64,000 nucleotides of DNA from NCBI RefSeq assembly GCF_047971185.1, contig NZ_JBKDZH010000015.1, positions 102,215-166,214 on the forward strand, read 5' to 3'. Positions 9,733 through 18,233 of the stretch are shown here, one piece after another. Positions within the stretch are counted from its first letter, which is position 1; the number at the start of each line of letters is the position of its first letter. The translations under genes and the position numbers were made by a program. The notes under the pieces are model-generated. The model ran no database searches. It had not been told where the DNA came from and saw only the letters and a program-made list of their open reading frames with translations. Origin of the DNA: Kluyvera sp047971185. Lineage in GTDB: Bacteria; Pseudomonadota; Gammaproteobacteria; Enterobacterales; Enterobacteriaceae.

Positions 9733-11567
9733 GTCTGGAGCAACGATTGCTGGAAGCCGTCGAGCAGCGGCTGCTGCGCCCGCTGGACGTGCAGTTTGCG
9801 CTGATGGTGGCGCAGGACGAACACCCGGCGGTGATGCTGGCGGCCGCGATGCTCAGCCGCGATACCGGCGAAGGGCACGTGTGCCTGCCGCTGTCGCACC
9901 TGACGCCGACGATGCAGCCGAAAGGGCGCGCGCGCGAATTCTGGCAGCAGCTTTTCATCGACGCCGATGCGCCCGACGACTGGGCCGCGCTGCTGCTGGC
10001 TTCTGCGGCGGTGAGCGCGGGCGATCGCCCGTCGCCGCTGATTCTGAGCCGCGATCGGCTGTACCTCAACCGCATGTGGCATAACGAGCTGACGGTGGCG
10101 CGCTTTTTCAGCGACACTCAGGCCCCGCTGGCGGTAGATGAGGCACAGCTGCAAAGTACCCTGAACGCGCTGTTTCCCGCCAGTGATGCGGTCGACTGGC
10201 AGAAAGTCGCCGCCGCCGTGGCGCTGACGCGGCGAATTTCGGTGATCTCCGGCGGCCCGGGCACCGGGAAAACCACCACCGTCGCCAGACTGCTGGCGGC
10301 GCTGGTACAAATTGCCAATGCCGACAAATTCCGTATTCGTCTGGCGGCGCCGACCGGCAAAGCGGCGGCGCGGTTGACCGAGTCGCTGGGCGCGGCGCTG
10401 CGTAAGCTCACGCTCAGCGACGCGCACAAGGCGATGCTGCCGACGGAGGCCAGTACGCTGCACCGCCTGCTTGGCGCGCAGCCCGGCAGCCAGAAAATGC
10501 GCTATCACGCGGGCAACCCGCTGCACCTTGACGTGCTGGTGGTTGACGAAGCCTCAATGATTGACCTGCCGATGATGGCGCGGCTGATTGATGCGCTGCC
10601 GCCGCACGGGCGCGTCATTTTCCTCGGCGACCGCGATCAGCTGGCGTCGGTAGAGGCCGGGGCAGTGCTGGGCGATATCTGTAGCTGGGTGAACGCGGGC
10701 TATACGCCGCAGCGCGCGACGCAGCTAAGCCACCTGGTGGGCGCCGAGGTTCCCATGGGCGACGGCAGCGCGGCGGGCGCGCTGCGCGATAGCCTGTGCC
10801 TGCTGCGCACCAGCTATCGCTTCGGCAGCGACTCCGGCATTGGCCAACTGGCGGGGGCGGTAAACCGGGGGGATAAAAAGGCCGTTGGCGAGGTATTTGC
10901 CCGTGGCTTTAGCGATATTGAACTCAAACCGCTGCGCGCCACCGACGACTATGCCGCCATGCTCGACGACGCGCGCGTCGGCTACGCGCATTATTTACAG
11001 CGTCTGCGCGAACAGGCCGACCCGGCCGAGGTGCTGGCGGCGTTCGGTGAATATCAACTGTTGTGCGCGCTGCGTGAGGGGCCGTGGGGCGTCAGCGGGC
11101 TGAATGCGCAGTTTGAACAGCTGCTGGCGCGGCATCGGCAGATTCAGCCGCAGCGCCATTCGCGCTGGTACGAAGGTCGCCCGGTGATGATTAGCCGCAA
11201 CGACAGCGCCTTAGGGCTTTTTAACGGCGATATTGGCGTGGCGCTGGATCGCGGGCAGGGGATGCGCGTCTGGTTCCCGATGCCGGACGGCAGCATCAAG
11301 TCGGTACAGCCCAGTCGCCTGCCGGAGCACGATACCGCCTGGGCGATGACGGTGCACAAATCGCAGGGTTCCGAGTTTAGCCACGCGGCGCTGGTGCTGC
11401 CGACGCAGCTGGTGCCGGTGGTCAGCCGCGAGCTGGTCTACACCGCCATTACCCGCGCGAAGTCGCGGCTGTCGATGTATGCCGATGAAAACCTGCTGGC
11501 GCAGGCGATTGCTACCCGCACCGAACGGCGCAGCGGGCTGTCGGCGATATTTGCGGAGATGGCATAG
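9729..11567 (+). CDS. recD: RecBCD exonuclease V subunit alpha (5'-3' helicase)
   Basis: Fast 5'-3' helicase motor of RecBCD, and the subunit needed for nuclease activity before Chi. It has 612 aa (608 in E. coli). Walker A is GGPGTGKTTT near residues 173-182, Walker B VVDEASMIDLP near 271-281, and the C-terminal SF1 motif reads AMTVHKSQGSEF near 539-550. The start overlaps recB as ATGA, giving a translationally coupled recB-recD pair. It is the last gene of the recC-ptrA-recB-recD operon and is followed by a long imperfect inverted repeat that separates it from the convergent argA. Confidence 0.97.
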   Translation: MSLEQRLLEAVEQRLLRPLDVQFALMVAQDEHPAVMLAAAMLSRDTGEGHVCLPLSHLTPTMQPKGRAREFWQQLFIDADAPDDWAALLLASAAVSAGDRPSPLILSRDRLYLNRMWHNELTVARFFSDTQAPLAVDEAQLQSTLNALFPASDAVDWQKVAAAVALTRRISVISGGPGTGKTTTVARLLAALVQIANADKFRIRLAAPTGKAAARLTESLGAALRKLTLSDAHKAMLPTEASTLHRLLGAQPGSQKMRYHAGNPLHLDVLVVDEASMIDLPMMARLIDALPPHGRVIFLGDRDQLASVEAGAVLGDICSWVNAGYTPQRATQLSHLVGAEVPMGDGSAAGALRDSLCLLRTSYRFGSDSGIGQLAGAVNRGDKKAVGEVFARGFSDIELKPLRATDDYAAMLDDARVGYAHYLQRLREQADPAEVLAAFGEYQLLCALREGPWGVSGLNAQFEQLLARHRQIQPQRHSRWYEGRPVMISRNDSALGLFNGDIGVALDRGQGMRVWFPMPDGSIKSVQPSRLPEHDTAWAMTVHKSQGSEFSHAALVLPTQLVPVVSRELVYTAITRAKSRLSMYADENLLAQAIATRTERRSGLSAIFAEMA

Positions 11568-11590
11568 CGGTAAGCGTGGGCACAATGTGC

Positions 11591-11693
11591 TCCCTCTCCC
11601 TTTGAAGGGAGAGGACTGGGGTGAGGGTTAGGGGCTCCGTGCAGGTATTCCCCTCACCCTAACCCTCTCCCCAAAGGGGCGAGGGGACCGCTC
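11591..11693. repeat. Intergenic inverted repeat between recD and argA
   Basis: A 10-bp perfect hairpin (CCTCTCCCTT, loop TG, AAGGGAGAGG; 11593-11614) continues into GGGGTGAGGGTTAGGGG, and an inverted copy of the whole unit (CCCCTCACCCTAACCCTC...) lies at 11650-11673. The element fills the space between two converging genes, so it probably works as a bidirectional terminator or is a dispersed palindromic repeat. Related short CCCTCTCCC hairpins occur at 47620 and 59847. Confidence 0.7.
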
Positions 11694-11700
11694 GGCGCAG

Positions 11701-13032
11701 CTAGACTAAATCCGCCATCAGTACCTTCGAGCGGCGCTGGTAGTTATACAACTGCTTCTTACTCTCCGGCAGCAGCTCGACGTCCACCGGCTTAAACCCG
11801 CGCTCCTGGAACCAGTGGATGCTGCGGGTGGTCAGCACGAACAGATGATTCAGCCCCATCTGCTTCGCCTGAGCGGCAATGCGGTCGAGCAGCACTTCGC
11901 CGCGCGAGGAGCTGCGGTAGTCCGGGTGGACCGCCACGCAGGCCATCTCGCCAATCTTCTCTTCCGGGAACGGGTAGAGCGCGGCGCAGGCGATGGTAGT
12001 GTTATCGCGCTGAATAATCGTGAATTTATCGATCTCCATCTCCAGCTGCTCGCGGGAGCGGCGCACCAGAATACCCTGCTGCTCCAGCGGGGCAATCAGA
12101 TCGAGAATGCCGCCGATATCGTTGATGGTGGCGCGGCGAATCTGCTCGGCGCTCTCCATCACAATCTGCGTACCGATACCGTCGCGGGAGAACAGCTCCT
12201 GCAACAGCGCGCCGTCTTCCTGATAGCTGATCAGGTGGCTGCGGCGCACGCCGCTGCGGCAGGCCTTCACCGCGCCGCGCAGGAAGCGTACGGTGCCGGA
12301 AAGGTAGTCGCCTTCCTGCTCCAGCTCTTCAATGCGCGCCTGCGCTTCGTTGGGGAACAGCTCGGGAACAATATCGCCCGCGCTGTTGTAGACCCCCTGC
12401 GAGGAACAGAAGCCAATCATTTTTTCGGCCTTGAGCTTGATCGCCAGCTGGGTGGCAATTTCTTCGGAGGTCAGGTTAAAGCTCTCGCCGGTGACGGAAA
12501 CCGCAACCGGCCCCATCAGCACGATCGCGCCGCTGTCGAGCTGGCGGTGGATCGCCTCTTCATCAATACGACGAATGCGCCCGCTGTGGCAGTAGTCGAT
12601 ACCGTCGTCCACGCCCAGCGGCTGAGCGATAATAAAGTTACCGCTCACCACGTTAATATGCGCCCCCTGTAGCGGGGTATTGTTCAGGCTCATCGACAGC
12701 CGCGCGGTGATATCCAGCTGTAGCTGACCCGCCGCTTGCTTAACCAGTTCAAGAGTTTTGCTATCGGTAACGCGAATATGCTTATGATAGGTCGGCTGGT
12801 GGTGATGCTGCGCCAGGTTAGCGTCAATCTGCGGGCGCGCGCCATAAACCAGCACCAGACGAATGCCCAGACTGTGCAGTAGCCCTATGTCATTGACGAT
12901 ACTGGAAAAATTTTCATGCTCAATGGCTTCGCCGCCAAGCATGATGACAAACGTCTTCCCCCGGTGAGCGTTAATATAGGGGACAGAATGACGAAACCCC
13001 TCGACCAGTTCGGTTCTACGTTCCTTCACCAC
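11701..13032 (-). CDS. argA: Amino-acid N-acetyltransferase (N-acetylglutamate synthase)
   Basis: First enzyme of arginine synthesis: acetyl-CoA plus glutamate gives N-acetylglutamate. The 443 aa equal the E. coli length. The N-terminal two thirds are an amino-acid-kinase-like regulatory fold (TFVIMLGGEAIEHEN near residue 27; LVYGARPQID near 66), and the C-terminal GNAT domain carries ACVAVHPDYRSSSRGEVLL near residues 363-381, the acetyl-CoA binding loop. Transcribed alone, convergent with recD and divergent from amiC. Two ARG-box-like sequences directly upstream indicate ArgR repression; feedback inhibition by arginine is known for the family. Confidence 0.98.
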   Translation of the reverse strand: MVKERRTELVEGFRHSVPYINAHRGKTFVIMLGGEAIEHENFSSIVNDIGLLHSLGIRLVLVYGARPQIDANLAQHHHQPTYHKHIRVTDSKTLELVKQAAGQLQLDITARLSMSLNNTPLQGAHINVVSGNFIIAQPLGVDDGIDYCHSGRIRRIDEEAIHRQLDSGAIVLMGPVAVSVTGESFNLTSEEIATQLAIKLKAEKMIGFCSSQGVYNSAGDIVPELFPNEAQARIEELEQEGDYLSGTVRFLRGAVKACRSGVRRSHLISYQEDGALLQELFSRDGIGTQIVMESAEQIRRATINDIGGILDLIAPLEQQGILVRRSREQLEMEIDKFTIIQRDNTTIACAALYPFPEEKIGEMACVAVHPDYRSSSRGEVLLDRIAAQAKQMGLNHLFVLTTRSIHWFQERGFKPVDVELLPESKKQLYNYQRRSKVLMADLV

Positions 13033-13045
13033 AGCGTAACCCTCA

Positions 13046-13083
13046 ATGCATGATTATTCGTAATAAGTGTATTTTTATTCTGT
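13046..13083 (-). promoter_or_regulatory. ArgR operator (two ARG boxes) upstream of argA
   Basis: Two AT-rich 18-mers resembling the ARG box (WNTGAATWWWWATTCANW) sit side by side just upstream of argA: TGCATGATTATTCG with its flanks (about 13046-13063) and GTGTATTTTTATTCTG (about 13068-13083). Arrangement and sequence closely match the E. coli argA operator as I remember it. The argA promoter should overlap them. Confidence 0.7.
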
Positions 13084-13262
13084 TTTGGCCGTAAACGCAA
13101 GCCGCAATTTACCCTGCCAGGCGAAAAAAACGCCGCGAATTTCGCTTAACCAACGAATGTTTACCCTTTTATAGATGACAGTTTATTCGCCTTTGGTTAA
13201 AGTTTTCGGTCAATCGTATTTTGCTTAATTTTTAAATCGTCGTTATTTGCCTGGGATGGAGC

Positions 13263-14513
13263 ATGTCGGGAAGTCAGTCGTTGAGTCGCCGCCGCCTGTT
13301 AAAAGGGGCGGGCGCCATGTGGTTGTTAAGTGTCAGTCAGGTTGGTCTTGCTGCCGTCAGTCAGGTGGTGGCCGTCCGCATCTGGCCTGCGTCCAGCTAC
13401 ACGCGCGTTACGGTCGAGTCCAACCGCGTACTCAAGTACCGGCAGTTTGCCCTGAGCAATCCCGACCGCCTTGTGGTGGACCTCGAAGGGGTGAACCTCA
13501 ACTCGGTGCTGAAAGGCATGGGGGCGCAGATTCGCGGCGACGATCCGTTTATCAAATCCGCGCGCGTGGGCCAGTTTGACCCGCAAACCGTCCGGATGGT
13601 GTTTGAACTGAAGCAGGACGTTAAACCGCAGCTGTTTGCCCTCGCTCCGGTCGCCAGTTTTAAAGAGCGTCTGGTGATGGACCTCTATCCCGCGAACGCT
13701 AACGATGTGCAGGATCCGCTGCTGGCGCTGCTGGAAGAGTACAATAAAGACGGCCTCGAAAAGCAGGTTCCGCCCGCCGAAAGCGGCCCGAAACCGGGCA
13801 AAGCCGGCCGCGATCGCCCGATTGTGATTATGCTTGACCCCGGCCACGGCGGCGAAGACTCCGGCGCGGTGGGGCTGCACAAGACGCGGGAAAAAGACGT
13901 GGTGCTGCAAATCGCCCGCCGCCTGCGTGCGCTGATTGAGAAAGAAGGCAACATGAAGGCCTACATGACGCGCAACGAAGATATCTTTATTCCGCTGAAG
14001 GTGCGCGTCGCCAAAGCGCAGAAACAGCGCGCCGACCTGTTTGTCTCCATTCACGCGGATGCCTTCACCAGCCGCCAGCCGCGCGGCTCATCGGTGTTTG
14101 CGCTCTCCACCAAAGGGGCCACCAGTACCGCGGCGAAATATCTCGCGCAAACCCAGAACGCCTCGGATCTCATCGGCGGGGTGAGCAAAAGCGGCGACCG
14201 CTACGTCGACCACACCATGTTTGATATGGTGCAGTCGCTGACTATCGCCGACAGCCTGAAGTTTGGTAAAGCGGTGCTCCAAAAGATGGGGCAGATTAAC
14301 AACCTGCATAAAAACCAGGTCGAGCAGGCGGGCTTTGCGGTGCTGAAAGCACCGGATATCCCGTCGATCCTCGTCGAAACGGCGTTTATCAGTAACGTTG
14401 AAGAAGAGCGCAAGCTGAAAACCGCGAAGTTCCAGCAGGAAGTGGCCGAGTCAATCCTTGCCGGGATTAAGGCCTACTTCGCCGACGGCGCGACGCTGGC
14501 GCGGCGCGGTTAA
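13263..14513 (+). CDS. amiC: N-acetylmuramoyl-L-alanine amidase, Tat-exported
   Basis: Zinc amidase that splits septal peptidoglycan for daughter-cell separation; activated by NlpD in the family. It has 416 aa (417 in E. coli). The N-terminus carries a twin-arginine signal (SRRRLLKG at residues 8-15, then a hydrophobic stretch ending LAA), so export is by the Tat route. An AMIN domain follows (about 40-140), and the Amidase_3 domain (about 190-405) shows IMLDPGHGGEDSGAVG with a zinc His, plus the later catalytic Glu region LVETAFISN. Only 6 bases separate its stop from cobD, so read-through into cobD is likely. Confidence 0.97.
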   Translation: MSGSQSLSRRRLLKGAGAMWLLSVSQVGLAAVSQVVAVRIWPASSYTRVTVESNRVLKYRQFALSNPDRLVVDLEGVNLNSVLKGMGAQIRGDDPFIKSARVGQFDPQTVRMVFELKQDVKPQLFALAPVASFKERLVMDLYPANANDVQDPLLALLEEYNKDGLEKQVPPAESGPKPGKAGRDRPIVIMLDPGHGGEDSGAVGLHKTREKDVVLQIARRLRALIEKEGNMKAYMTRNEDIFIPLKVRVAKAQKQRADLFVSIHADAFTSRQPRGSSVFALSTKGATSTAAKYLAQTQNASDLIGGVSKSGDRYVDHTMFDMVQSLTIADSLKFGKAVLQKMGQINNLHKNQVEQAGFAVLKAPDIPSILVETAFISNVEEERKLKTAKFQQEVAESILAGIKAYFADGATLARRG

Positions 14514-14519
14514 TCCGGT

Positions 14520-15596
14520 ATGACGCGTCTGAAAAGCGCCCACGGCGGCAACACCCGCGAAGCGGCGGCGCTGATGGGCCTTACCGCCGACCAACTGCTG
14601 GATTTCAGCGCCAACATCAATCCGCTGGGCATGCCCGAGAGCCTGAAGCAGGCGATCGTTGCCCAGCTCGCCTGCGCCGAGCGCTACCCCGACGTTGAGT
14701 ACCTGCAGCTGCATCAGGCGCTGGCGGCGCACCACGGCGTGCCTGCGGCGTGGGTGCTGGCGGGCAACGGCGAGACGGAGTCCATTTTCACCCTTGTTCA
14801 GGGGCTGCAGCCGCGCCGGGCGATGGTCGTTGCCCCCGGGTTTGCCGAATATCGTCGGGCGCTGGAAACGGTTGAATGCGCCATCGACACCTTTTTCCTG
14901 CGCGAAGAGGATGGCTGGCAGTTGACCGATCGTTTGCTCCCGGCACTGACCGCGGAGCTGGACTGCCTGTTTCTGTGCACGCCGAATAACCCAACCGGCC
15001 TCCTGCCGGATCGCGCGCTGCTGACGGCGATCGCCGAACGCTGCCGGGCGCTGAATATCGCGCTGATCCTCGACGAAGCCTTTCTCGATTTTCTTCCCGA
15101 CGAACCGGGCTTTATCCCGCAGCTGGCGCACTCTCCGCACGTCTGGGTACTGCGATCGCTCACCAAATTCTACGCCATTCCCGGCCTGCGGCTGGGCTAT
15201 CTGCTGAACAGCGATGAACAGGCGGTGGCCAGGCTACGCCAGCGGCAGATGCCCTGGGCCATCAACGCCTTTGCCGCGCTGGCGGGCGAGGTGGTGCTCA
15301 ACGACCTTGCCTATCAGCAGGCGACCTATCGCTGGTTACGCGAGGAAGGCGCGCGCTTTTATCAGGCGCTGGGCGAGATTGCGGGGCTGAAGGTTTATCC
15401 GGGGCGGGCCAACTATCTGTTTTTACGCTGTGAACGGCCGGACGTCGAGCTTCAGTACGCGCTGTTAGAAAAGCAGATTTTGATTCGCAGCTGCGCGAAC
15501 TATCCCGGGCTGGACGCGCGTTACTTCCGCGTGGCGATCCGCAGCCGTGAAGAAAACCAGCGGCTGTTGACGGCCCTGCGTCAGGCGCTGGCCTGA
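14520..15596 (+). CDS. cobD: L-threonine-O-3-phosphate decarboxylase
   Basis: PLP enzyme that decarboxylates threonine phosphate to (R)-1-amino-2-propanol phosphate, the linker joining the corrin ring to the lower-ligand nucleotide. It has 358 aa (364 in Salmonella CobD) and a class I/II aminotransferase fold: HGGNTREAA at the N-terminus, FLCTPNNPTG near residue 155, and the PLP lysine in SLTKFYAIPGLRLGY near residue 216. It begins 6 bases after amiC and overlaps the convergent pduX by 16 bases. Its substrate is the product of PduX. No riboswitch lies upstream, so its control appears separate from the cbi operon. Confidence 0.95.
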   Translation: MTRLKSAHGGNTREAAALMGLTADQLLDFSANINPLGMPESLKQAIVAQLACAERYPDVEYLQLHQALAAHHGVPAAWVLAGNGETESIFTLVQGLQPRRAMVVAPGFAEYRRALETVECAIDTFFLREEDGWQLTDRLLPALTAELDCLFLCTPNNPTGLLPDRALLTAIAERCRALNIALILDEAFLDFLPDEPGFIPQLAHSPHVWVLRSLTKFYAIPGLRLGYLLNSDEQAVARLRQRQMPWAINAFAALAGEVVLNDLAYQQATYRWLREEGARFYQALGEIAGLKVYPGRANYLFLRCERPDVELQYALLEKQILIRSCANYPGLDARYFRVAIRSREENQRLLTALRQALA

Positions 15597-16450
15597 ACCC
15601 CACCCGCCACCGAGGCGAGCAGATGCCGCTGCGGCCAGTGCGCCGCCAGTTTCTGCTGGCTCAGCGCCCAGTGCAGATAATCCACATCGTGATAACGCCG
15701 GTCGAGCATCAGCCCGACCACGCTGCCGCTGTGCGCCACCGTCAGGCCGTACAAGCCGCAGGATTCCACCAGCGCGAGCAGCGCCGCAAACGCTGGCTTT
15801 GGCAGTAGCGTCTGGCTGGCGACGGCGCTGAGCGTCGCCGCTTCGCCCAGCAGGCTGGCGTCAGTGCGGGTACAGGCGCTTTGCACCTTTTCCCACGCGC
15901 GTTGCATCACCCCGGCGTTGGCTTTTAGCGCCGCGCGGCGCGGCAGGCGGTGATAATCGGCGGTGCGTAGCTGAAGCGGGCTTTCCAGCACCAGCAGGTC
16001 AAAATGCGGCGCGGCGGCGCAGGCTATCTGCGTTTGCGCGTGATGGTGGTCGAAGAGCGTCAGGGCGCGAAACAGGGTGCTGTCCGTGGGTTCAAGCGCG
16101 ACGCACTGCGCCGCCAGTTCAGATTCACTAAGTGAATGCCCCAGATGATGCGCGGTGGCGACGGCGGTGGCGGCAATGTCGGCGGTGCTGCTGGCCATCC
16201 CTTTCGCCAGCGGAATGGTGGAGTCAATCTCAATGCGCAGCGCCTGGCTGAACGTCGGCGGATAGCCCCAGCGCGCCAGCAGCGCCTTGAGCATCGCGCG
16301 GGCCAGCGGGCGTTCATCCGCCAGCGGCGTGCCTTCGCGCACCTCGACCGTGCTGTACCAGTCTACCGGGCACGAGATAAGCTTTTCACTGCCCAGGATC
16401 CAGCCCTGAATGAGTTCCCCACCGGAGGCGGGACAGCGCGCCACGCTCAT
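15581..16450 (-). CDS. pduX: L-threonine kinase (GHMP family)
   Basis: ATP-dependent kinase making L-threonine O-3-phosphate for the cobalamin linker. I place the start at the ATG at 16450, which has AAGGA 8 bases upstream, giving 289 aa and the N-terminus MSVARCPASGGELIQGW; the frame is open further upstream to 16612 but that extension runs into the riboswitch leader. The GHMP ATP loop appears as PLAKGMASSTADIAA near residues 88-102. In Salmonella pduX lies in the propanediol operon; here it faces cobD tail to tail and is divergent from cbiA, so linker synthesis is grouped with ring synthesis. Confidence 0.92.
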   Translation of the reverse strand: MSVARCPASGGELIQGWILGSEKLISCPVDWYSTVEVREGTPLADERPLARAMLKALLARWGYPPTFSQALRIEIDSTIPLAKGMASSTADIAATAVATAHHLGHSLSESELAAQCVALEPTDSTLFRALTLFDHHHAQTQIACAAAPHFDLLVLESPLQLRTADYHRLPRRAALKANAGVMQRAWEKVQSACTRTDASLLGEAATLSAVASQTLLPKPAFAALLALVESCGLYGLTVAHSGSVVGLMLDRRYHDVDYLHWALSQQKLAAHWPQRHLLASVAGGVQASA

Positions 16451-16532
16451 TGATTTTCCTTGCCTTGCTGAACGAGATATAACTACCGTAAATAAATCTG
16501 CCGGTATTGTCATAGCGCAACGAATTCCTTCT

Positions 16533-16561
16533 TTGGCGGCGCTAGAGTAACCTGCTTTTAT
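16533..16561 (+). promoter_or_regulatory. Candidate sigma-70 promoter of the cbi operon
   Basis: TTGGCG (16533-16538) and TTTTAT (16556-16561) are separated by 17 bases, which would start the transcript just ahead of the riboswitch. The -10 element is weak and an activator may be needed (PocR activates this operon in Salmonella); no activator site was identified. Confidence 0.3.
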
Positions 16562-16596
16562 TTTATGCGGGCCTGTGTGCTGGCATAAATCTGCAA

Positions 16597-16752
16597 CCAA
16601 CAGGTTTGGCATAGATTATGTGCCAGGGAAGGAGGTGTAAACCCTCCGCAGCCCCCGCTGCTGTGATGCTGACGACCCCGTAAAGACCACTGATCGTGAC
16701 GATTGGGAAGGACGGGTGAGGATGACGCTAAGCCAGAAGACCTGCCTGTTGG
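16597..16752 (+). promoter_or_regulatory. Adenosylcobalamin riboswitch
   Basis: Cis-acting RNA that binds adenosylcobalamin and lowers expression of the downstream cbi genes. The closing stem pairs CCAACAGG (16597-16604) with CCTGTTGG (16745-16752). Inside are the conserved core GCCAGGGAA with its GGAGG..CCTCC stem at about 16622-16662, the CAGCCCCCGCTGCTGTGA segment, and the B12 box AGCCAGAAGACCTGCC (16731-16746). It faces cbiA only; pduX on the other strand is not downstream of it. Confidence 0.95.
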
Positions 16753-16840
16753 CCATTCACAACAACTTCGGTGGGAAGTGGGTTGCTTTGAGTCGCACAG
16801 TCTTCGGACTGGGCGCACGCACGGCTATACCCGAAGACCA

Positions 16841-16858
16841 CCCTGAATAGGGTCAGGG
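16841..16858 (+). promoter_or_regulatory. Hairpin sequestering the cbiA ribosome-binding site
   Basis: CCCTGA (16841-16846) and TCAGGG (16853-16858) form a perfect 6-bp stem with loop ATAGGG. The 3' arm holds the only Shine-Dalgarno candidate (AGGG), one base before the cbiA ATG at 16860. This matches the translational control described for the Salmonella cob leader, in which the effector-bound RNA lets this hairpin close. The stem is seen directly; its role here is inferred. Confidence 0.7.
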
Positions 16859-16859
16859 T

Positions 16860-18233
16860 ATGGCAGCCAGACAGCACGCATTTCTCCTCGCAGGCACCGG
16901 CAGCGGCTGTGGTAAAACCACGGTCACGCTCGGCCTGCTGACGCTGTTTCAGCGGCGCGGTCTGCGCGTCCAGCCCTACAAAGTGGGCCCCGACTACCTC
17001 GATACCGGCTGGCACTCCGCGCTGTGCGGGGTTACGTCCCGCAATCTCGACGCTTTTATGCTGCCCGCCCCCACGCTTAACGCCCTGTTCTGCGACCACC
17101 TGCAGCAGGCCGATATCGCCGTGATTGAAGGCGTGATGGGCCTGTATGACGGCTACGGCACCGACCCCAACTATTGCAGCAGCGCGGCGATGGCCAAACA
17201 GCTGGGCTGCCCGGTGATTCTGCTGGTCGATGGCAAAGCGGTCTCTACCTCGATTGCCGCGACGGTGCTGGGCTTCCAGCATTTCGACCCGAGCCTGAAT
17301 ATTGCCGGTGTCATCGTTAACCGCGTCAACAGCGACGGCCACTATCACCTGCTGAAAAGCGCCATTGAGCGCTACTGCAGCCTGCCGGTGCTCGGCTACG
17401 TGCCGTGTGCGGAGGGCGTATCACTACCGGAACGTCACCTTGGTCTGGTCACCGCCAGAGAATCGCTCATCGATGCGCAGCCATGGAAGGATTTCGCCGC
17501 GACGCTGGAACGGACGTTGGATGTTGATCGCCTGCTGGAACTGAGCGCTTTGAACATGTTACCGCCGGGCGAGTGGCCACCGATGCCGGCCAGCGGCGAG
17601 GGGCTAACCCTCGCGGTCGCGGATGATGAAGCGTTCAATTTCTACTACCCGGATAACTTCGCGTTACTGGAACGCGCGGGCGTGACTCTTGTCCGCTTTA
17701 GCCCATTGCATGACGCGGAACTTCCCGACTGCCAGATGATCTGGCTCGGCGGCGGCTACCCGGAACTGCACGCCCGAGCGCTTGCCGCCAACGCGCCGAT
17801 GCTGGCGCAGCTGCGAGCGGCGCATCAGCGCGGCGTGGCCATTTACGCTGAATGCGGCGGCCTGATGTATCTCGGCAGCACGCTGGAAGATGCGCAGGGC
17901 GAGGTGCACGCGATGGCGGATATCCTCCCCGGCGACAGCAAAATGGGCCAGCGGCTGACCCGCTTTGGCTACTGCGAAGCGCGGGCCGAGCGGCAGACGC
18001 TGCTCGCCGCCCCCGGCGAAGCGCTGCGCGGCCACGAGTTCCACTACTCCGATTTCACCGCGCGCATCCCACCGGCGATGGCCTGCCGCAAAACCCGCGA
18101 CGGTGAAATTCTGGCGCAGTGGCAGGGCGGCTGGCAGCTTGGCAACACCTTCGCCAGCTATCTCCACGTTCACTTCGCCCAACGCCCTGAGATGCTCAAC
18201 CACTGGTTTGCGGCGGCAAGGAGCGTGCTATGA
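16860..18233 (+). CDS. cbiA: Cobyrinic acid a,c-diamide synthase
   Basis: ATP- and glutamine-dependent amidation of the a and c side chains of cobyrinic acid. 457 aa (459 in Salmonella). The N-terminal dethiobiotin-synthetase-like ATPase has the P-loop GTGSGCGKTT at about residues 11-20; the C-terminal class I glutamine amidotransferase has the nucleophile cysteine in IYAECGGLMYLG near residue 330 and a late His in YLHVHFA. First gene of the 17-gene cbi operon; translation is controlled by the leader hairpin. Overlaps cbiB by 4 bases. Confidence 0.97.
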   Translation: MAARQHAFLLAGTGSGCGKTTVTLGLLTLFQRRGLRVQPYKVGPDYLDTGWHSALCGVTSRNLDAFMLPAPTLNALFCDHLQQADIAVIEGVMGLYDGYGTDPNYCSSAAMAKQLGCPVILLVDGKAVSTSIAATVLGFQHFDPSLNIAGVIVNRVNSDGHYHLLKSAIERYCSLPVLGYVPCAEGVSLPERHLGLVTARESLIDAQPWKDFAATLERTLDVDRLLELSALNMLPPGEWPPMPASGEGLTLAVADDEAFNFYYPDNFALLERAGVTLVRFSPLHDAELPDCQMIWLGGGYPELHARALAANAPMLAQLRAAHQRGVAIYAECGGLMYLGSTLEDAQGEVHAMADILPGDSKMGQRLTRFGYCEARAERQTLLAAPGEALRGHEFHYSDFTARIPPAMACRKTRDGEILAQWQGGWQLGNTFASYLHVHFAQRPEMLNHWFAAARSVL

